Below, one piece after another: positions 9,722 through 18,367 of a stretch of DNA of 64,000 nucleotides. The notes under the pieces are model-generated. The model saw only the letters and a program-made list of their open reading frames with translations, made no database searches and was not told the DNA's origin. Source of the stretch: Bacteroides faecalis. Lineage in GTDB: Bacteria; Bacteroidota; Bacteroidia; Bacteroidales; Bacteroidaceae. Positions within the stretch are counted from its first letter, which is position 1. The number at the start of each line of letters is the position of its first letter. The translations under genes were made by a program, and so were the position numbers. Where the stretch lies: NCBI RefSeq assembly GCF_003865075.1, contig NZ_BHWB01000002.1, positions 248,001-312,000 of the forward strand, read 5' to 3'.

Positions 9722-9826
9722 AGCAATGTAATCGTCGAACGTATGGGAGGAAGTATTGGAGTCGAATCAAAAGAAGGAGAAGGTTCCTGTTTCCAGTTCA
9801 AAATTCCAGTAATCACTGAGGTTTAA
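9722..9826 (+). pseudogene. C-terminal scrap of a sensor histidine kinase
   Basis: Frame 9722-9826 ends in TAA and encodes the last part of a HATPase_c domain: V-E-R-M-G-G-S-I followed by S-K-E-G-E-G-S-C-F-Q-F, the typical G2 box and terminal strand. No start or upstream kinase sequence is present, so this is the residue of a deleted two-component or hybrid kinase gene. The rest of the 9551-9721 interval shows nothing I can support. Confidence 0.6.
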
Positions 9827-9948
9827 ACTAGTCATAAAACATCTTCTCAACTTCAGATTCTCACATTTTTATTAAAAAGATTTCGAGTAATTGACTTTTT
9901 TCAAAGTTTTCGCTCAAATTGGCTGCATATGCTCCAATGGCGCACATG

Positions 9949-10065
9949 TCAAAGAACCATAGCTGATAACCATGCATTCATATCCTCTGCAACAAGCAAC
10001 CAATAAAGTAAAAGTATAATAAAAATAGCTACGGCAATGCCTACTAAAATCTTTCTCTGTTTCAT
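9949..10065 (-). CDS. Small single-pass membrane protein, 38 residues
   Basis: ATG at 10065 opens a 38-codon frame ending in TGA. It has a basic start (M-K-Q-R-K), a hydrophobic stretch of about 18 residues (I-F-I-I-L-L-L-Y-W) and a short acidic tail with E-D-M. This positive-inside arrangement is what a small inner-membrane protein looks like. I do not recognise a family. It lies alone between the kinase scrap and the trp promoter, on the opposite strand from trp. Chance occurrence is possible in this AT-rich region. Confidence 0.45.
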   Translation of the reverse strand: MKQRKILVGIAVAIFIILLLYWLLVAEDMNAWLSAMVL

Positions 10066-10171
10066 AATTTGTTTCTGTTTTAATATTCAATATTTATTAG
10101 AACAGATTAAGAAAGGGAATTGTTCTATTTTAGAAAAAATCAAAAACAGGAAGAAAAAAAGTCATCAAAAG

Positions 10172-10202
10172 TTTGTTGTTTAAAACAAAGTGTCTATATT
10201 TG
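10172..10202 (+). promoter_or_regulatory. trp operon promoter
   Basis: TTTG at 10172-10175 and TATATTTG at 10195-10202 match the Bacteroides -33 (TTTG) and -7 (TAnnTTTG) elements with a 19-bp spacer. Transcription would begin near 10210, about 15 nt before the leader peptide start. Confidence 0.8.
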
Positions 10203-10224
10203 CTGCGAATTAAAGAAAAAAGAT

Positions 10225-10287
10225 ATGAGAACAATGTTAGTAAATACATATTGGTGGTGGCGCCCGTTACAACTCCGACAGTCGTAA
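10225..10287 (+). CDS. trpL: trp leader peptide with three consecutive Trp codons
   Basis: ATG 10225 starts a 20-codon frame ending TAA 10285-10287. Codons 10-12 (10252-10260) are TGG TGG TGG. It lies between the promoter and the terminator hairpin that precedes trpB, the layout of a ribosome-stalling leader as in enterobacterial trpL. Low charged tRNA-Trp would stall the ribosome at the Trp codons and change folding of the downstream RNA. Too short for routine gene callers. A second in-frame ATG (10234) would still include the Trp codons. Confidence 0.85.
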   Translation: MRTMLVNTYWWWRPLQLRQS

Positions 10288-10376
10288 GGGAGCAGTGCTC
10301 GTATGTATATACTTCATTAAAGTTATAAGATATTTGAAAGAGCCCTGTCGCAACTTGCGACAGGGCTCTTTTCATA
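10276..10376 (+). terminator. trp attenuator: terminator with alternative pairing
   Basis: The terminator stem is 17 nt on each side (10337-10353 with 10355-10371, the innermost pairs forming the loop in practice), GC-rich and followed by TTTT. An alternative pairing exists: CGACAG at 10276-10281, inside the end of trpL, is complementary to CTGTCG at 10345-10350 in the left arm of the terminator, with GG 10288-10289 able to extend onto CC 10343-10344. A ribosome stalled on the Trp codons (10252-10260) would leave 10276-10281 free and so favour antitermination; one that reaches the stop codon would cover it and allow termination. A small GAGC/GCTC hairpin lies between (about 10291-10301). Confidence 0.8.
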
Positions 10377-10426
10377 TACTCAAATTTCAAATCTAGTTAG
10401 AGTTTTAACAAATAAAAATAAGAATC

Positions 10427-11608
10427 ATGAAAAGTTTTTTAGTTGATCAGGATGGTTATTACGGAGAGTTCGGTGGTGCTTATGTACCGGAAATACTCCA
10501 CAAATGTGTAGAGGAATTGAAGAATACGTATCTTGAAGTACTCGAAAGTGAAGAATTTAAAAAAGAGTTCGACCAATTATTACGTGACTACGTAGGACGT
10601 CCTTCACCTCTCTATCCGGCACGACGACTTTCCGAAAAGTATGGTTGTAAACTATATCTCAAACGAGAAGATTTAAATCATACGGGCGCCCATAAGATCA
10701 ATAATACTATTGGACAAATCCTATTGGCACGTCGCATGGGTAAAAAAAGGATTATTGCTGAAACGGGTGCCGGACAACATGGAGTGGCAACAGCTACCGT
10801 ATGTGCATTGATGAATATGGAATGCATTGTATATATGGGCAAAACAGATGTTGAACGCCAACACATTAATGTAGAAAAAATGAAAATGTTAGGAGCAACA
10901 GTAATCCCTGTCACTTCAGGTAACATGACCTTGAAGGACGCAACAAATGAAGCAATCCGCGACTGGTGCTGCCATCCTTCGGATACTTATTATATTATCG
11001 GTTCTACCGTAGGACCTCACCCCTACCCCGACATGGTAGCACGTTTGCAATCTGTTATTAGCAAAGAGATCAAAAAACAACTTTTGGAGAAAGAGGGACG
11101 TGACCATCCTGATTATCTGATCGCCTGCGTAGGAGGAGGAAGTAATGCTGCCGGAACTATTTATCATTTTATCAATGACGAACGAATCAATATCGTTCTT
11201 GCAGAAGCTGGCGGGAAAGGAATAGAAACAGGAATGACTGCCGCAACCATTCAGTTAGGTAAAATGGGAATCATCCATGGAGCACGAACTTACGTTATCC
11301 AAGACGAAGACGGACAAATTGAAGAACCTTATTCTATCTCTGCCGGGCTTGATTATCCCGGTATCGGACCTATCCACGCCAATCTTGCAGCACAAAAGCG
11401 TGCTACCGTATTGGCTGTAAATGATGATGAAGCGATAGAAGCAGCCTATGAACTAACCAAACTTGAAGGTATTATTCCTGCATTAGAATCGGCACATGCT
11501 CTTGGTGCTTTGAAAAAGATGAAGTTCAAAGCTGATGATATAGTCGTACTTACTGTATCAGGACGTGGAGATAAAGATGTTGAAACATATTTAGCATTTA
11601 ACGATTAA
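10427..11608 (+). CDS. trpB: Tryptophan synthase beta subunit
   Basis: 393 residues, normal length. Performs the PLP-dependent condensation of indole with serine in the alpha2beta2 complex with TrpA. The PLP lysine is in H-T-G-A-H-K-I-N-N (Lys90); the phosphate-binding glycine loop C-V-G-G-G-S-N-A is present in the second half, and the R-E-D-L-N-H-T-G segment precedes the lysine. This is a TrpB1-type sequence, expected to pair with the TrpA encoded at the end of the operon. It is the first structural gene after the leader and attenuator. B at the operon front and A at the end is the usual Bacteroides arrangement, unlike the adjacent trpBA of enterobacteria. Confidence 0.97.
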   Translation: MKSFLVDQDGYYGEFGGAYVPEILHKCVEELKNTYLEVLESEEFKKEFDQLLRDYVGRPSPLYPARRLSEKYGCKLYLKREDLNHTGAHKINNTIGQILLARRMGKKRIIAETGAGQHGVATATVCALMNMECIVYMGKTDVERQHINVEKMKMLGATVIPVTSGNMTLKDATNEAIRDWCCHPSDTYYIIGSTVGPHPYPDMVARLQSVISKEIKKQLLEKEGRDHPDYLIACVGGGSNAAGTIYHFINDERINIVLAEAGGKGIETGMTAATIQLGKMGIIHGARTYVIQDEDGQIEEPYSISAGLDYPGIGPIHANLAAQKRATVLAVNDDEAIEAAYELTKLEGIIPALESAHALGALKKMKFKADDIVVLTVSGRGDKDVETYLAFND

Positions 11609-11641
11609 CAAAAAATGATCGACCATTCAAAATTAACAAAG

Positions 11642-13048
11642 ATGAAAACATTTAATTACACCACTCATAGTAAACAGGTACTTGGAGATATGCATACTCC
11701 TGTCAGTATCTATCTGAAAGTACGTGATATGTATCCGCAATCTGCATTAATGGAAAGTTCCGACTATCATGCCGGAGAAAATTCGTTGTCATTCATCGCA
11801 CTTTGTCCATTGGCAACTATCGGAATAAATAGTGGCGTCGTAACTACTACTTATCCGGATCACTCCCAGAGCCAAGAACCATTAAGTAAGACTTTCACTG
11901 TAGAAAAAGCCATGAATCGTTTTATTAATCAGTTTCATGTCAGCGGAGAAAACAAAAATGTATGTGGACTCTATGGATACACCACTTTTAATGCGGTAAA
12001 GTACTTCGAACAGATTCCTGTAAAAGAAAGCCATGATGAACAAAATGACGCACCGGATTTACTATACATATTATATAAATATGTAATTGTCTTCAATCAT
12101 TTCAAAAATGAATTGACATTAGTAGAAATGCTTTCCGAAGGCGAAGAAAGCGGCTTGGCAGAACTAGAGGCAGCGATTGAAAACCGTAATTATGCTTCTT
12201 ACAATTTTGCAGTCACAGGCCCTGTTACCAGTTCCATTACCGACGAACAACACAAAGCCAATGTGCGTAAAGGAATTGCTCACTGTATGCGTGGTGATGT
12301 ATTCCAAATCGTCCTTTCCCGTAGATTTATACAGCCATACGCGGGAGATGATTTCAAAGTTTATCGTGCCTTACGTAGTATAAATCCTTCTCCCTATCTT
12401 TTCTACTTTGATTTCGGAGGATATCGCATATTTGGTTCTTCACCCGAAACACATTGTAAAATAGAAAATGGGCACGCCTATATTGATCCGATTGCTGGAA
12501 CAACACGCCGTACAGGAGATACAGTCAAAGACCGTGAATTAACAGAAGCATTATTAGCCGATCCCAAGGAAAATGCAGAACATGTCATGTTGGTAGATCT
12601 GGCAAGAAATGATCTTTCACGAAATTGTCATGATGTACGAGTGCTATTCTATAAAGAACCCCAATATTACAGTCATGTCATCCATTTGGTTAGTCGTGTT
12701 TCCGGAGTATTAAACGAAGGAGCGGATAAAATAAAGACTTTTATCGACACTTTCCCGGCAGGGACTTTAAGCGGTGCTCCCAAAGTCCGTGCTATGCAAC
12801 TGATCAGCGAAATAGAACCGCACAATCGTGGTGCTTACGGAGGCTGTATCGGATTCATCGGATTGAACGGAGAATTAAATCAGGCTATCACTATACGTAC
12901 CTTTGTTAGTCGTAACAATGAATTGTGGTTTCAAGCCGGAGGGGGTATAGTAGCACGTAGCCAGGAAGAATATGAGCTACAAGAGGTGAACAATAAACTA
13001 GGAGCTTTGAAAAAAGCGATTGATTTAGCTGTTACATTAAAGAATTGA
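11642..13048 (+). CDS. trpE: Anthranilate synthase component I
   Basis: Converts chorismate to anthranilate with ammonia delivered by TrpG. I chose ATG 11642 (468 residues, M-K-T-F-N-Y-T) because the nine extra residues from ATG 11615 look like leader; 11615 cannot be excluded. The chorismate-binding half is complete: F-Q-I-V-L-S-R-R-F, S-P-E-T-H, D-P-I-A-G-T-R-R, E-N-A-E-H-M-L-V-D-L-A-R-N-D, the F-P-A-G-T-L-S-G-A-P-K loop, and the final G-G-G-I-V-A-x-S motif. The E-x-x-M-L-V-D-L-x-R-N-D signature supports a true TrpE/PabB-type enzyme. N-terminal feedback element E-S-S-D-Y (near L-M-E-S-S) corresponds to the Trp-binding L-L-E-S motif, so tryptophan inhibition is likely. Followed by trpG after 60 bp. 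Confidence 0.95.
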   Translation: MKTFNYTTHSKQVLGDMHTPVSIYLKVRDMYPQSALMESSDYHAGENSLSFIALCPLATIGINSGVVTTTYPDHSQSQEPLSKTFTVEKAMNRFINQFHVSGENKNVCGLYGYTTFNAVKYFEQIPVKESHDEQNDAPDLLYILYKYVIVFNHFKNELTLVEMLSEGEESGLAELEAAIENRNYASYNFAVTGPVTSSITDEQHKANVRKGIAHCMRGDVFQIVLSRRFIQPYAGDDFKVYRALRSINPSPYLFYFDFGGYRIFGSSPETHCKIENGHAYIDPIAGTTRRTGDTVKDRELTEALLADPKENAEHVMLVDLARNDLSRNCHDVRVLFYKEPQYYSHVIHLVSRVSGVLNEGADKIKTFIDTFPAGTLSGAPKVRAMQLISEIEPHNRGAYGGCIGFIGLNGELNQAITIRTFVSRNNELWFQAGGGIVARSQEEYELQEVNNKLGALKKAIDLAVTLKN

Positions 13049-13108
13049 TCTTATAACTCTACTTAAAACTTCATTTTAAGATATCAACTTTAGAAATAAA
13101 ATATAAAA

Positions 13109-13675
13109 ATGAAAATATTACTTTTAGATAACTATGATTCTTTCACCTACAATCTTTTACACGTTGTAAAAGAGCTTGGTGCTCTAGATGTAGAAGTATT
13201 CCGTAATGACCAGATATCTCTTGACAAAGTTGAACAATTCGATAAAATTATCCTTTCTCCCGGACCAGGAATACCAGAAGAAGCCGGATTGTTACTACCT
13301 ATTATCAAAAGATATGCACCAACTAAAAGCATTTTGGGAGTTTGCTTAGGACATCAAGCCATTGGAGAATCTTTCGGTGCCCGTTTGGAAAACCTAAAAG
13401 AAGTGTATCATGGAGTACAAACTCCAGTATCCATCCTTCATGAAGATATTCTTTTTCAAGGCTTAGGGAAAGAAATTTCTGTAGGACGCTACCACTCGTG
13501 GGTAGTCAGTCGTGATAATTTCCCCGACTGTCTAGAAATCACGGCAGAAAGTAAAGAAGGACAGATCATGGCACTACGCCATAAAACTTATGATGTACAC
13601 GGAATTCAATTTCATCCGGAATCCGTACTTACTCCACAAGGTAAAGAAATTATCAAGAACTTTTTAAATAGCTAA
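13109..13675 (+). CDS. trpG: Anthranilate synthase component II (glutamine amidotransferase)
   Basis: 188-residue class I glutamine amidotransferase. The N-terminal D-N-Y-D-S-F-T-Y-N motif, the L-S-P-G-P-G oxyanion loop (residues 49-54), the nucleophile Cys79 in G-V-C-L-G-H-Q, and the H-P-E-S triad elements near residue 171 are all present. It supplies ammonia from glutamine to TrpE. Separate from trpD here, not fused as in E. coli. May also serve PabB (folate) as in several bacteria with one such subunit; no pabB is seen nearby. Stop is 4 bp before trpD, so translation is likely coupled. Confidence 0.96.
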   Translation: MKILLLDNYDSFTYNLLHVVKELGALDVEVFRNDQISLDKVEQFDKIILSPGPGIPEEAGLLLPIIKRYAPTKSILGVCLGHQAIGESFGARLENLKEVYHGVQTPVSILHEDILFQGLGKEISVGRYHSWVVSRDNFPDCLEITAESKEGQIMALRHKTYDVHGIQFHPESVLTPQGKEIIKNFLNS

Positions 13676-13679
13676 ACTT

Positions 13680-14675
13680 ATGAAACAGATTCTATATAAA
13701 CTTTTTGAACATCAATATCTGGGACGCGACGAAGCTCGCACTATTTTACAAAACATTTCACAAGGAAAGTATAATGATGTACAAGTCGCTTCACTGATTA
13801 CTGTCTTTTTGATGCGTAATATTTCCGTAGAAGAATTATGCGGATTCCGCGATGCTCTGTTAGAAATGCGGGTCCCTGTCGATTTAAGTGAGTTTTCACC
13901 AATAGACATTGTGGGTACAGGAGGTGATGGTAAGAACACTTTCAACATTTCTACAGCGGCTTCTTTTACTGTAGCCGGAGCAGGTTTTCCGGTTGTAAAA
14001 CATGGTAATTATGGGGCAACTTCTGTCAGTGGAGCTAGTAATGTAATGGAGCAACATGGAGTTAAATTTACTAGCAATGTAGATCAATTACGGAGAAGCA
14101 TTGAACAGTGTAACATCGCGTATCTACATGCACCGTTATTTAATCCGGCTCTGAAAGCTGTTGCACCTGTACGTAAAGGACTAGCCGTACGTACCTTCTT
14201 CAATATGCTCGGTCCATTAGTAAATCCTGTACTTCCTGCTTATCAATTATTGGGTGTCTATAATCTCCCTCTGTTACGTCTTTACACTTACACTTATCAG
14301 GAAAGTAAAACAAAGTTCGCAGTAGTTCATAGTCTGGATGGATACGATGAAATCTCTCTGACTAACGAATTTAAAGTTGCCACCTGTGATCACGAGAAAA
14401 TTTATACTCCGGAAAAACTTGGTTTTTCCCGATGCACCGAAGCAGAACTGGATGGTGGGCAAACTCCTGAAGATGCTGCAAAGATTTTTGACTGTGTAAT
14501 GAATAATACAGCTACAAATGCACAAAAAAATGTAGTAATGATCAATGCAGCTTTTGCTATTCATGTGATTCGCCCTGAAAAAACAATTGAAGAATGCATC
14601 GCTCTCGCTAAAGAATCATTGGAAAGTGGCCGAGCTCTGGCAACCCTCAAAAAATTTATCGAACTGAATAAATAA
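13680..14675 (+). CDS. trpD: Anthranilate phosphoribosyltransferase
   Basis: 331 residues. Transfers the phosphoribosyl group of PRPP to anthranilate. The PRPP-binding D-I-V-G-T-G-G-D-G motif (about residues 77-85) and the following K-N-T-F-N-I-S-T are intact, as is K-H-G-N-Y-G (anthranilate channel) near 107. The N-terminal helical domain with the A-x-x-I-L-x-x-I pattern is complete. Starts 4 bp after trpG and ends 7 bp before trpC, so it lies inside a tightly packed operon. Confidence 0.96.
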   Translation: MKQILYKLFEHQYLGRDEARTILQNISQGKYNDVQVASLITVFLMRNISVEELCGFRDALLEMRVPVDLSEFSPIDIVGTGGDGKNTFNISTAASFTVAGAGFPVVKHGNYGATSVSGASNVMEQHGVKFTSNVDQLRRSIEQCNIAYLHAPLFNPALKAVAPVRKGLAVRTFFNMLGPLVNPVLPAYQLLGVYNLPLLRLYTYTYQESKTKFAVVHSLDGYDEISLTNEFKVATCDHEKIYTPEKLGFSRCTEAELDGGQTPEDAAKIFDCVMNNTATNAQKNVVMINAAFAIHVIRPEKTIEECIALAKESLESGRALATLKKFIELNK

Positions 14676-14682
14676 AACTCGT

Positions 14683-15465
14683 ATGAAAGATATATTATCC
14701 GAAATCATAGCTAACAAACGATTCGAAGTTGATCTGCAAAAACAAACAATATCACTCGAACAATTGCAAGAAGGCATCGGGGATATTCCGATGGCACGTT
14801 CCATGAAGCAGGCTTTATCATCTTCCAGTTCAGGCATTATTGCCGAATTCAAACGCCGTTCACCTTCAAAAGGATGGATCAAGCAGGATGCATGTCCAGA
14901 AAAGATTATTCCTTCTTATGTTGCAGCAGGTGCTTCTGCATTATCGATACTTACCGATGAAAAGTTTTTTGGTGGTTCTTTGAAAGACATTCGTACAGTA
15001 CGTCCTTTAGTTGATATACCAATCCTCAGAAAAGATTTTATCATTGATGAATACCAATTGTATCAGGCAAAGATTGTTGGCGCAGATGCAGTACTTCTCA
15101 TTGCTGCCGCACTGGAAAAAGACAAATGTCAGCAATTGACAGAACAAGCGCATATATTGGGATTGGAAGTTTTGTTAGAAATTCATAGTACCGAAGAATT
15201 ATCTTATATAAATAAGGACGTTGATATGGTAGGCATCAATAACCGTAATTTGGGAACATTTATTACTGACATAGAGAACTCCTTCCGTCTGGCCGGACAA
15301 CTTCCTCAAGATACAGTGTTGGTTTCGGAAAGTGGCATCTCTAATCCTGAAGTAGTAAAACAACTTCAAGCAAACGGATTTCGTGGCTTCTTGATCGGAG
15401 AAACATTTATGAGAACTCCACAACCAGGAGAAACTCTACAAAGTTTTATACAATCAATTCAATAA
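14683..15465 (+). CDS. trpC: Indole-3-glycerol-phosphate synthase
   Basis: 260 residues, monofunctional (no fused TrpF domain). A (beta/alpha)8 barrel that closes and decarboxylates CdRP to indole-3-glycerol phosphate. The E-F-K-R-R-S-P-S-K-G motif near residues 50-60 (catalytic Glu and Lys), L-R-K-D-F-I-I-D-E-Y-Q near 113-123 (catalytic Lys), the G-I-N-N-R-N-L motif near 185-191 and S-E-S-G-I near 210 are all intact. In operon with trpD and trpF. Confidence 0.96.
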   Translation: MKDILSEIIANKRFEVDLQKQTISLEQLQEGIGDIPMARSMKQALSSSSSGIIAEFKRRSPSKGWIKQDACPEKIIPSYVAAGASALSILTDEKFFGGSLKDIRTVRPLVDIPILRKDFIIDEYQLYQAKIVGADAVLLIAAALEKDKCQQLTEQAHILGLEVLLEIHSTEELSYINKDVDMVGINNRNLGTFITDIENSFRLAGQLPQDTVLVSESGISNPEVVKQLQANGFRGFLIGETFMRTPQPGETLQSFIQSIQ

Positions 15466-15492
15466 TCCCAAATCTTCAAAACGAATAGTATC

Positions 15493-16119
15493 ATGGTAAA
15501 TGGAAAAATAATCAAAGTATGCGGTATGCGAGAAGCTGAGAATATACAAAGCTTGGAAGCACTTGGATGTATAGACATGATAGGTTTCATCTTCTATCCT
15601 CAATCTCCCCGATTTGTATATGAGTTACCCTCCTATTTGCCAGCTCATTCTCAACGTGTCGGAGTATTTGTTAACGAAGACAAACAAGTTATCACGACTT
15701 ATGCTGATCGCTTTGGACTGAACTATGTACAACTCCATAGCAACGAATCACCCGAATATTGCCATTCCCTATCTACTCACGGAATAAAAATTATCAAAGC
15801 TTTCTCTATATCCAATATCCAAGATTTGGAAAATGTATGCAATTACGAAGAAGTCTGTGATTATTTCTTATTCGACACTAAATGTAAACAACACGGTGGT
15901 TCTGGTTCACAATTCGATTGGAATATTCTCCATACCTACAATGGGAAGACTTCATTTCTTCTAAGTGGAGGTATCGATATAAATAGTATTCAGCAATTGA
16001 AAAGATTCAAGCATCCACGTTTAGCAGGATACGATATCAACAGCCGTTTTGAGCTGGAACCGGGAAAGAAAGATACGAAGTGCATTCAGGAATTTCTCCA
16101 TAAATTAGAAATTATATAA
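15493..16119 (+). CDS. trpF: Phosphoribosylanthranilate isomerase
   Basis: 208 residues, single-domain (beta/alpha)8 barrel. Catalyses the Amadori rearrangement of PRA to CdRP. Catalytic Cys in K-V-C-G-M-R near residue 9 and the general acid Asp in F-D-T-K near 127 are present, as is the phosphate-binding L-S-G-G-I segment. G-F-I-F-Y-P-Q-S-P-R-F is the usual strand-2 motif. Separate gene, 27 bp after trpC and 22 bp before trpA. Confidence 0.95.
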   Translation: MVNGKIIKVCGMREAENIQSLEALGCIDMIGFIFYPQSPRFVYELPSYLPAHSQRVGVFVNEDKQVITTYADRFGLNYVQLHSNESPEYCHSLSTHGIKIIKAFSISNIQDLENVCNYEEVCDYFLFDTKCKQHGGSGSQFDWNILHTYNGKTSFLLSGGIDINSIQQLKRFKHPRLAGYDINSRFELEPGKKDTKCIQEFLHKLEII

Positions 16120-16141
16120 TCAATCAAAAATAATCAAAATC

Positions 16142-16912
16142 ATGAATAGAATAAACCAACTTTTCAGCAGCAACAAGAAAAATTTGCTTTCCATTTATTT
16201 TTGTGCCGGTACCCCAACCCTAGATGGTACTGCCAATGTAATCCGTACCCTTGAGAAACAAGGTGTCAATATGATTGAAATCGGGATTCCATTCAGTGAT
16301 CCCATGGCTGACGGGATTGTTATTCAGAATGCTGCCACTCAAGCCTTACGTAACGGTATGTCTCTGAAACTTCTTTTTGAACAGTTACGTGATATTCGTC
16401 AAGATGTAAAGATACCACTCATATTAATGGGATATTTAAATCCAATCATGCAATTTGGATTTGAGAACTTCTGCCAGAAGTGTGTGGAATGTGGCATCGA
16501 CGGTGTTATTATTCCAGACCTACCTTTCAGAGACTATCAGGAACAGTATCGTATCATAGCTGAACGTTACAACATCAAAGTTATCATGCTTATCACTCCT
16601 GAAACAAGTGAAGAACGAGTAAAGGAAATTGATGCACATACAGACGGATTCATCTATATGGTATCATCGGCAGCTACTACTGGTGCCCAACAAGACTTCG
16701 ATGGACAAAAAAAGGCCTATTTTAAAAAGATAGAGGACATGCATCTGAGTAATCCTTTGATGGTAGGATTCGGAATTTCTAATAAAGCAACTTTCGAAGC
16801 AGCTTGTGAACATGCTTCCGGAGCTATTATCGGTAGTCGTTTCGTAGCTTTACTTGAAGAAGAAAAGAATCCTGAGAAAGCGATCATTCGCTTAAAAGAA
16901 GCACTCAAATAA
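16142..16912 (+). CDS. trpA: Tryptophan synthase alpha subunit
   Basis: 256 residues. Cleaves indole-3-glycerol phosphate to indole, which is channelled to TrpB. Catalytic Glu is in M-I-E-I-G-I-P-F-S-D-P (near residue 48) and catalytic Asp in the D-P-x-A-D-G segment (near 59). The loop S-S-A-A-T-T-G-A and the phosphate-binding G-F-G-I-S region near 204 are intact. Last gene of the operon. No strong intrinsic terminator follows; instead the next 120 bp contain a widely spaced inverted repeat. Confidence 0.96.
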   Translation: MNRINQLFSSNKKNLLSIYFCAGTPTLDGTANVIRTLEKQGVNMIEIGIPFSDPMADGIVIQNAATQALRNGMSLKLLFEQLRDIRQDVKIPLILMGYLNPIMQFGFENFCQKCVECGIDGVIIPDLPFRDYQEQYRIIAERYNIKVIMLITPETSEERVKEIDAHTDGFIYMVSSAATTGAQQDFDGQKKAYFKKIEDMHLSNPLMVGFGISNKATFEAACEHASGAIIGSRFVALLEEEKNPEKAIIRLKEALK

Positions 16913-16930
16913 AGATATCCCCCCAATGAC

Positions 16931-17049
16931 AAATAGTGAATGATTTATTTCAGTTGTTTTTTCTTTTAATTCGCAGTATATATACGAATAAATATTCATT
17001 TTTATAACATTATAATATAAACTACCAACAAATACATCATTCACTATTT
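16931..17049. repeat. Widely spaced inverted repeat between trpA and ansA
   Basis: AAATAGTGAATGAT (16931-16944) and ATCATTCACTATTT (17036-17049) are perfect reverse complements; the match extends to about 20 bp with one mismatch. The 91-bp interior is very AT-rich and has no ORF. It could be a small non-autonomous transposon, or a hairpin marking the end of the trp transcript. Confidence 0.6.
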
Positions 17050-17068
17050 ATTATTCATGATAAATCTA

Positions 17069-17076
17069 TATCTTTG
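17069..17076 (+). promoter_or_regulatory. ansA promoter -7 element
   Basis: TATCTTTG matches TAnnTTTG and lies 29 bp before the asparaginase start, a usual distance. The -33 element is not clear. Confidence 0.6.
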
Positions 17077-17104
17077 TTAGCAATTTAACAAAGATCCGTC
17101 AATT

Positions 17105-18145
17105 ATGAGAGTAGATGCCCCATCCGTTTTGTTAATTTACACAGGTGGTACTATCGGAATGATAGAAAATCCCGAAACAGGTGCTTTGGAAAACTTTAAT
17201 TTCGACCACTTGCTCAAGCATGTTCCCGAATTAAAAAGATTCAATTACCGTATTTCTTCTTATCAATTCAATCCTCCTCTTGATTCTTCGGATATGGAGC
17301 CTGTCTACTGGGCCAAGTTAGTTAAAATTATCAATTACAATTATGATGATTTTGATGGTTTTGTCATCCTTCATGGGACAGATACAATGGCTTACACTGC
17401 TTCTGCACTAAGTTTTATGCTCGAAAATCTGAGTAAACCGGTGATTTTAACAGGCTCTCAGCTGCCTATTGGAACATTGCGTACAGATGGAAAAGAAAAC
17501 CTGATCACAGCTATTGAGATAGCAGCTGCGAAACATCCTGACGGGACAGCTATAGTCCCTGAAGTCTGTATTTTCTTTGAAAATCACTTAATGCGTGGTA
17601 ACCGTACAACCAAAATAAACGCTGAAAATTTCAATGCTTTTCGTTCTTTTAATTATCCCCCACTGGCACGAGTAGGCATCCATATTAAATATGAACCTAA
17701 CCTTATTCGCAAACCAGATCCAAACAAGCCACTCAAACCGCACTATTTATTTGATACGAACGTTGTCATATTAACTCTTTTCCCTGGTATTCAAGAAGAG
17801 ATAGTCACTTCTCTACTCCATGTTCCCGGTTTGAAAGCTGTTGTTCTGAAAACATTCGGTTCAGGGAATGCACCACAAAAAGAGTGGTTTATCAGACAAC
17901 TAAAAGAGGCAACAGAAAGAGGAATTATCATAGTAAATATTACACAATGTTCCTCGGGAGCCGTAGAAATGGAACGTTATGAAACCGGAATGCATTTATT
18001 AGAAGCAGGAGTTATCAGTGGTTATGATAGCACTCCGGAATGTGCAATTACTAAATTGATGTTTTTATTGGGACATGAATTACCCAACAAGGAAATTCGT
18101 AATAAAATGAATTCATGCCTGATTGGAGAAATTACTAAGTCATAA
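17105..18145 (+). CDS. ansA: Type I (cytoplasmic) L-asparaginase
   Basis: 346 residues without signal peptide, the length of cytosolic type I enzymes. Hydrolyses asparagine to aspartate and ammonia. The first active-site Thr is in Y-T-G-G-T-I-G-M (residues 12-19); the second Thr-Asp pair is in L-H-G-T-D-T-M near residues 87-93. G-S-Q-L-P-I near 118 and the C-terminal allosteric-type region complete the fold. It has its own promoter and a following hairpin, so it is probably monocistronic and not part of the trp transcript. Confidence 0.93.
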   Translation: MRVDAPSVLLIYTGGTIGMIENPETGALENFNFDHLLKHVPELKRFNYRISSYQFNPPLDSSDMEPVYWAKLVKIINYNYDDFDGFVILHGTDTMAYTASALSFMLENLSKPVILTGSQLPIGTLRTDGKENLITAIEIAAAKHPDGTAIVPEVCIFFENHLMRGNRTTKINAENFNAFRSFNYPPLARVGIHIKYEPNLIRKPDPNKPLKPHYLFDTNVVILTLFPGIQEEIVTSLLHVPGLKAVVLKTFGSGNAPQKEWFIRQLKEATERGIIIVNITQCSSGAVEMERYETGMHLLEAGVISGYDSTPECAITKLMFLLGHELPNKEIRNKMNSCLIGEITKS

Positions 18146-18172
18146 AAGCATACATCATACATGTAATTATCT

Positions 18173-18218
18173 CTTTGATTTTTTCTTTTCATAGAGCATA
18201 AAATTGAAAAAATCAAAG
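18173..18218 (+). terminator. Hairpin after ansA
   Basis: CTTTGATTTTTTC (18173-18185) and GAAAAAATCAAAG (18206-18218) pair perfectly over 13 bp with a 20-nt loop. AT-rich; likely 3' end signal for ansA, possibly bidirectional. Confidence 0.55.
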
Positions 18219-18319
18219 GTCTTTCACTTTGTAAAGCAAAAATTGAAACTAAAAAAGAAATATGTTGTTCTAATCAATAAAAAAATCAATAAAAAAATCT
18301 TTATTTCAAAATATACAAG

Positions 18320-18327
18320 TATCTTTG
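18320..18327 (+). promoter_or_regulatory. Promoter -7 element of LruC lipoprotein
   Basis: TATCTTTG 41 bp upstream of the ATG at 18368; matches the Bacteroides -7 consensus exactly. Confidence 0.6.
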
Positions 18328-18367
18328 TACTAAACTAATTAACAAACAATCAAACATTTACAGTAGT

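Noticed and set aside
10130..10390. 86-codon minus-strand ORF over the trp leader
   Set aside because: It is antisense to the promoter, leader peptide and terminator; its content follows from the palindromic terminator, and the plus-strand features explain the sequence better.
10427..16912. A second internal promoter in the trp operon
   Set aside because: No convincing TAnnTTTG with a -33 partner was found in the short gaps; the 60-bp gap before trpG is AT-rich but lacks the motif.
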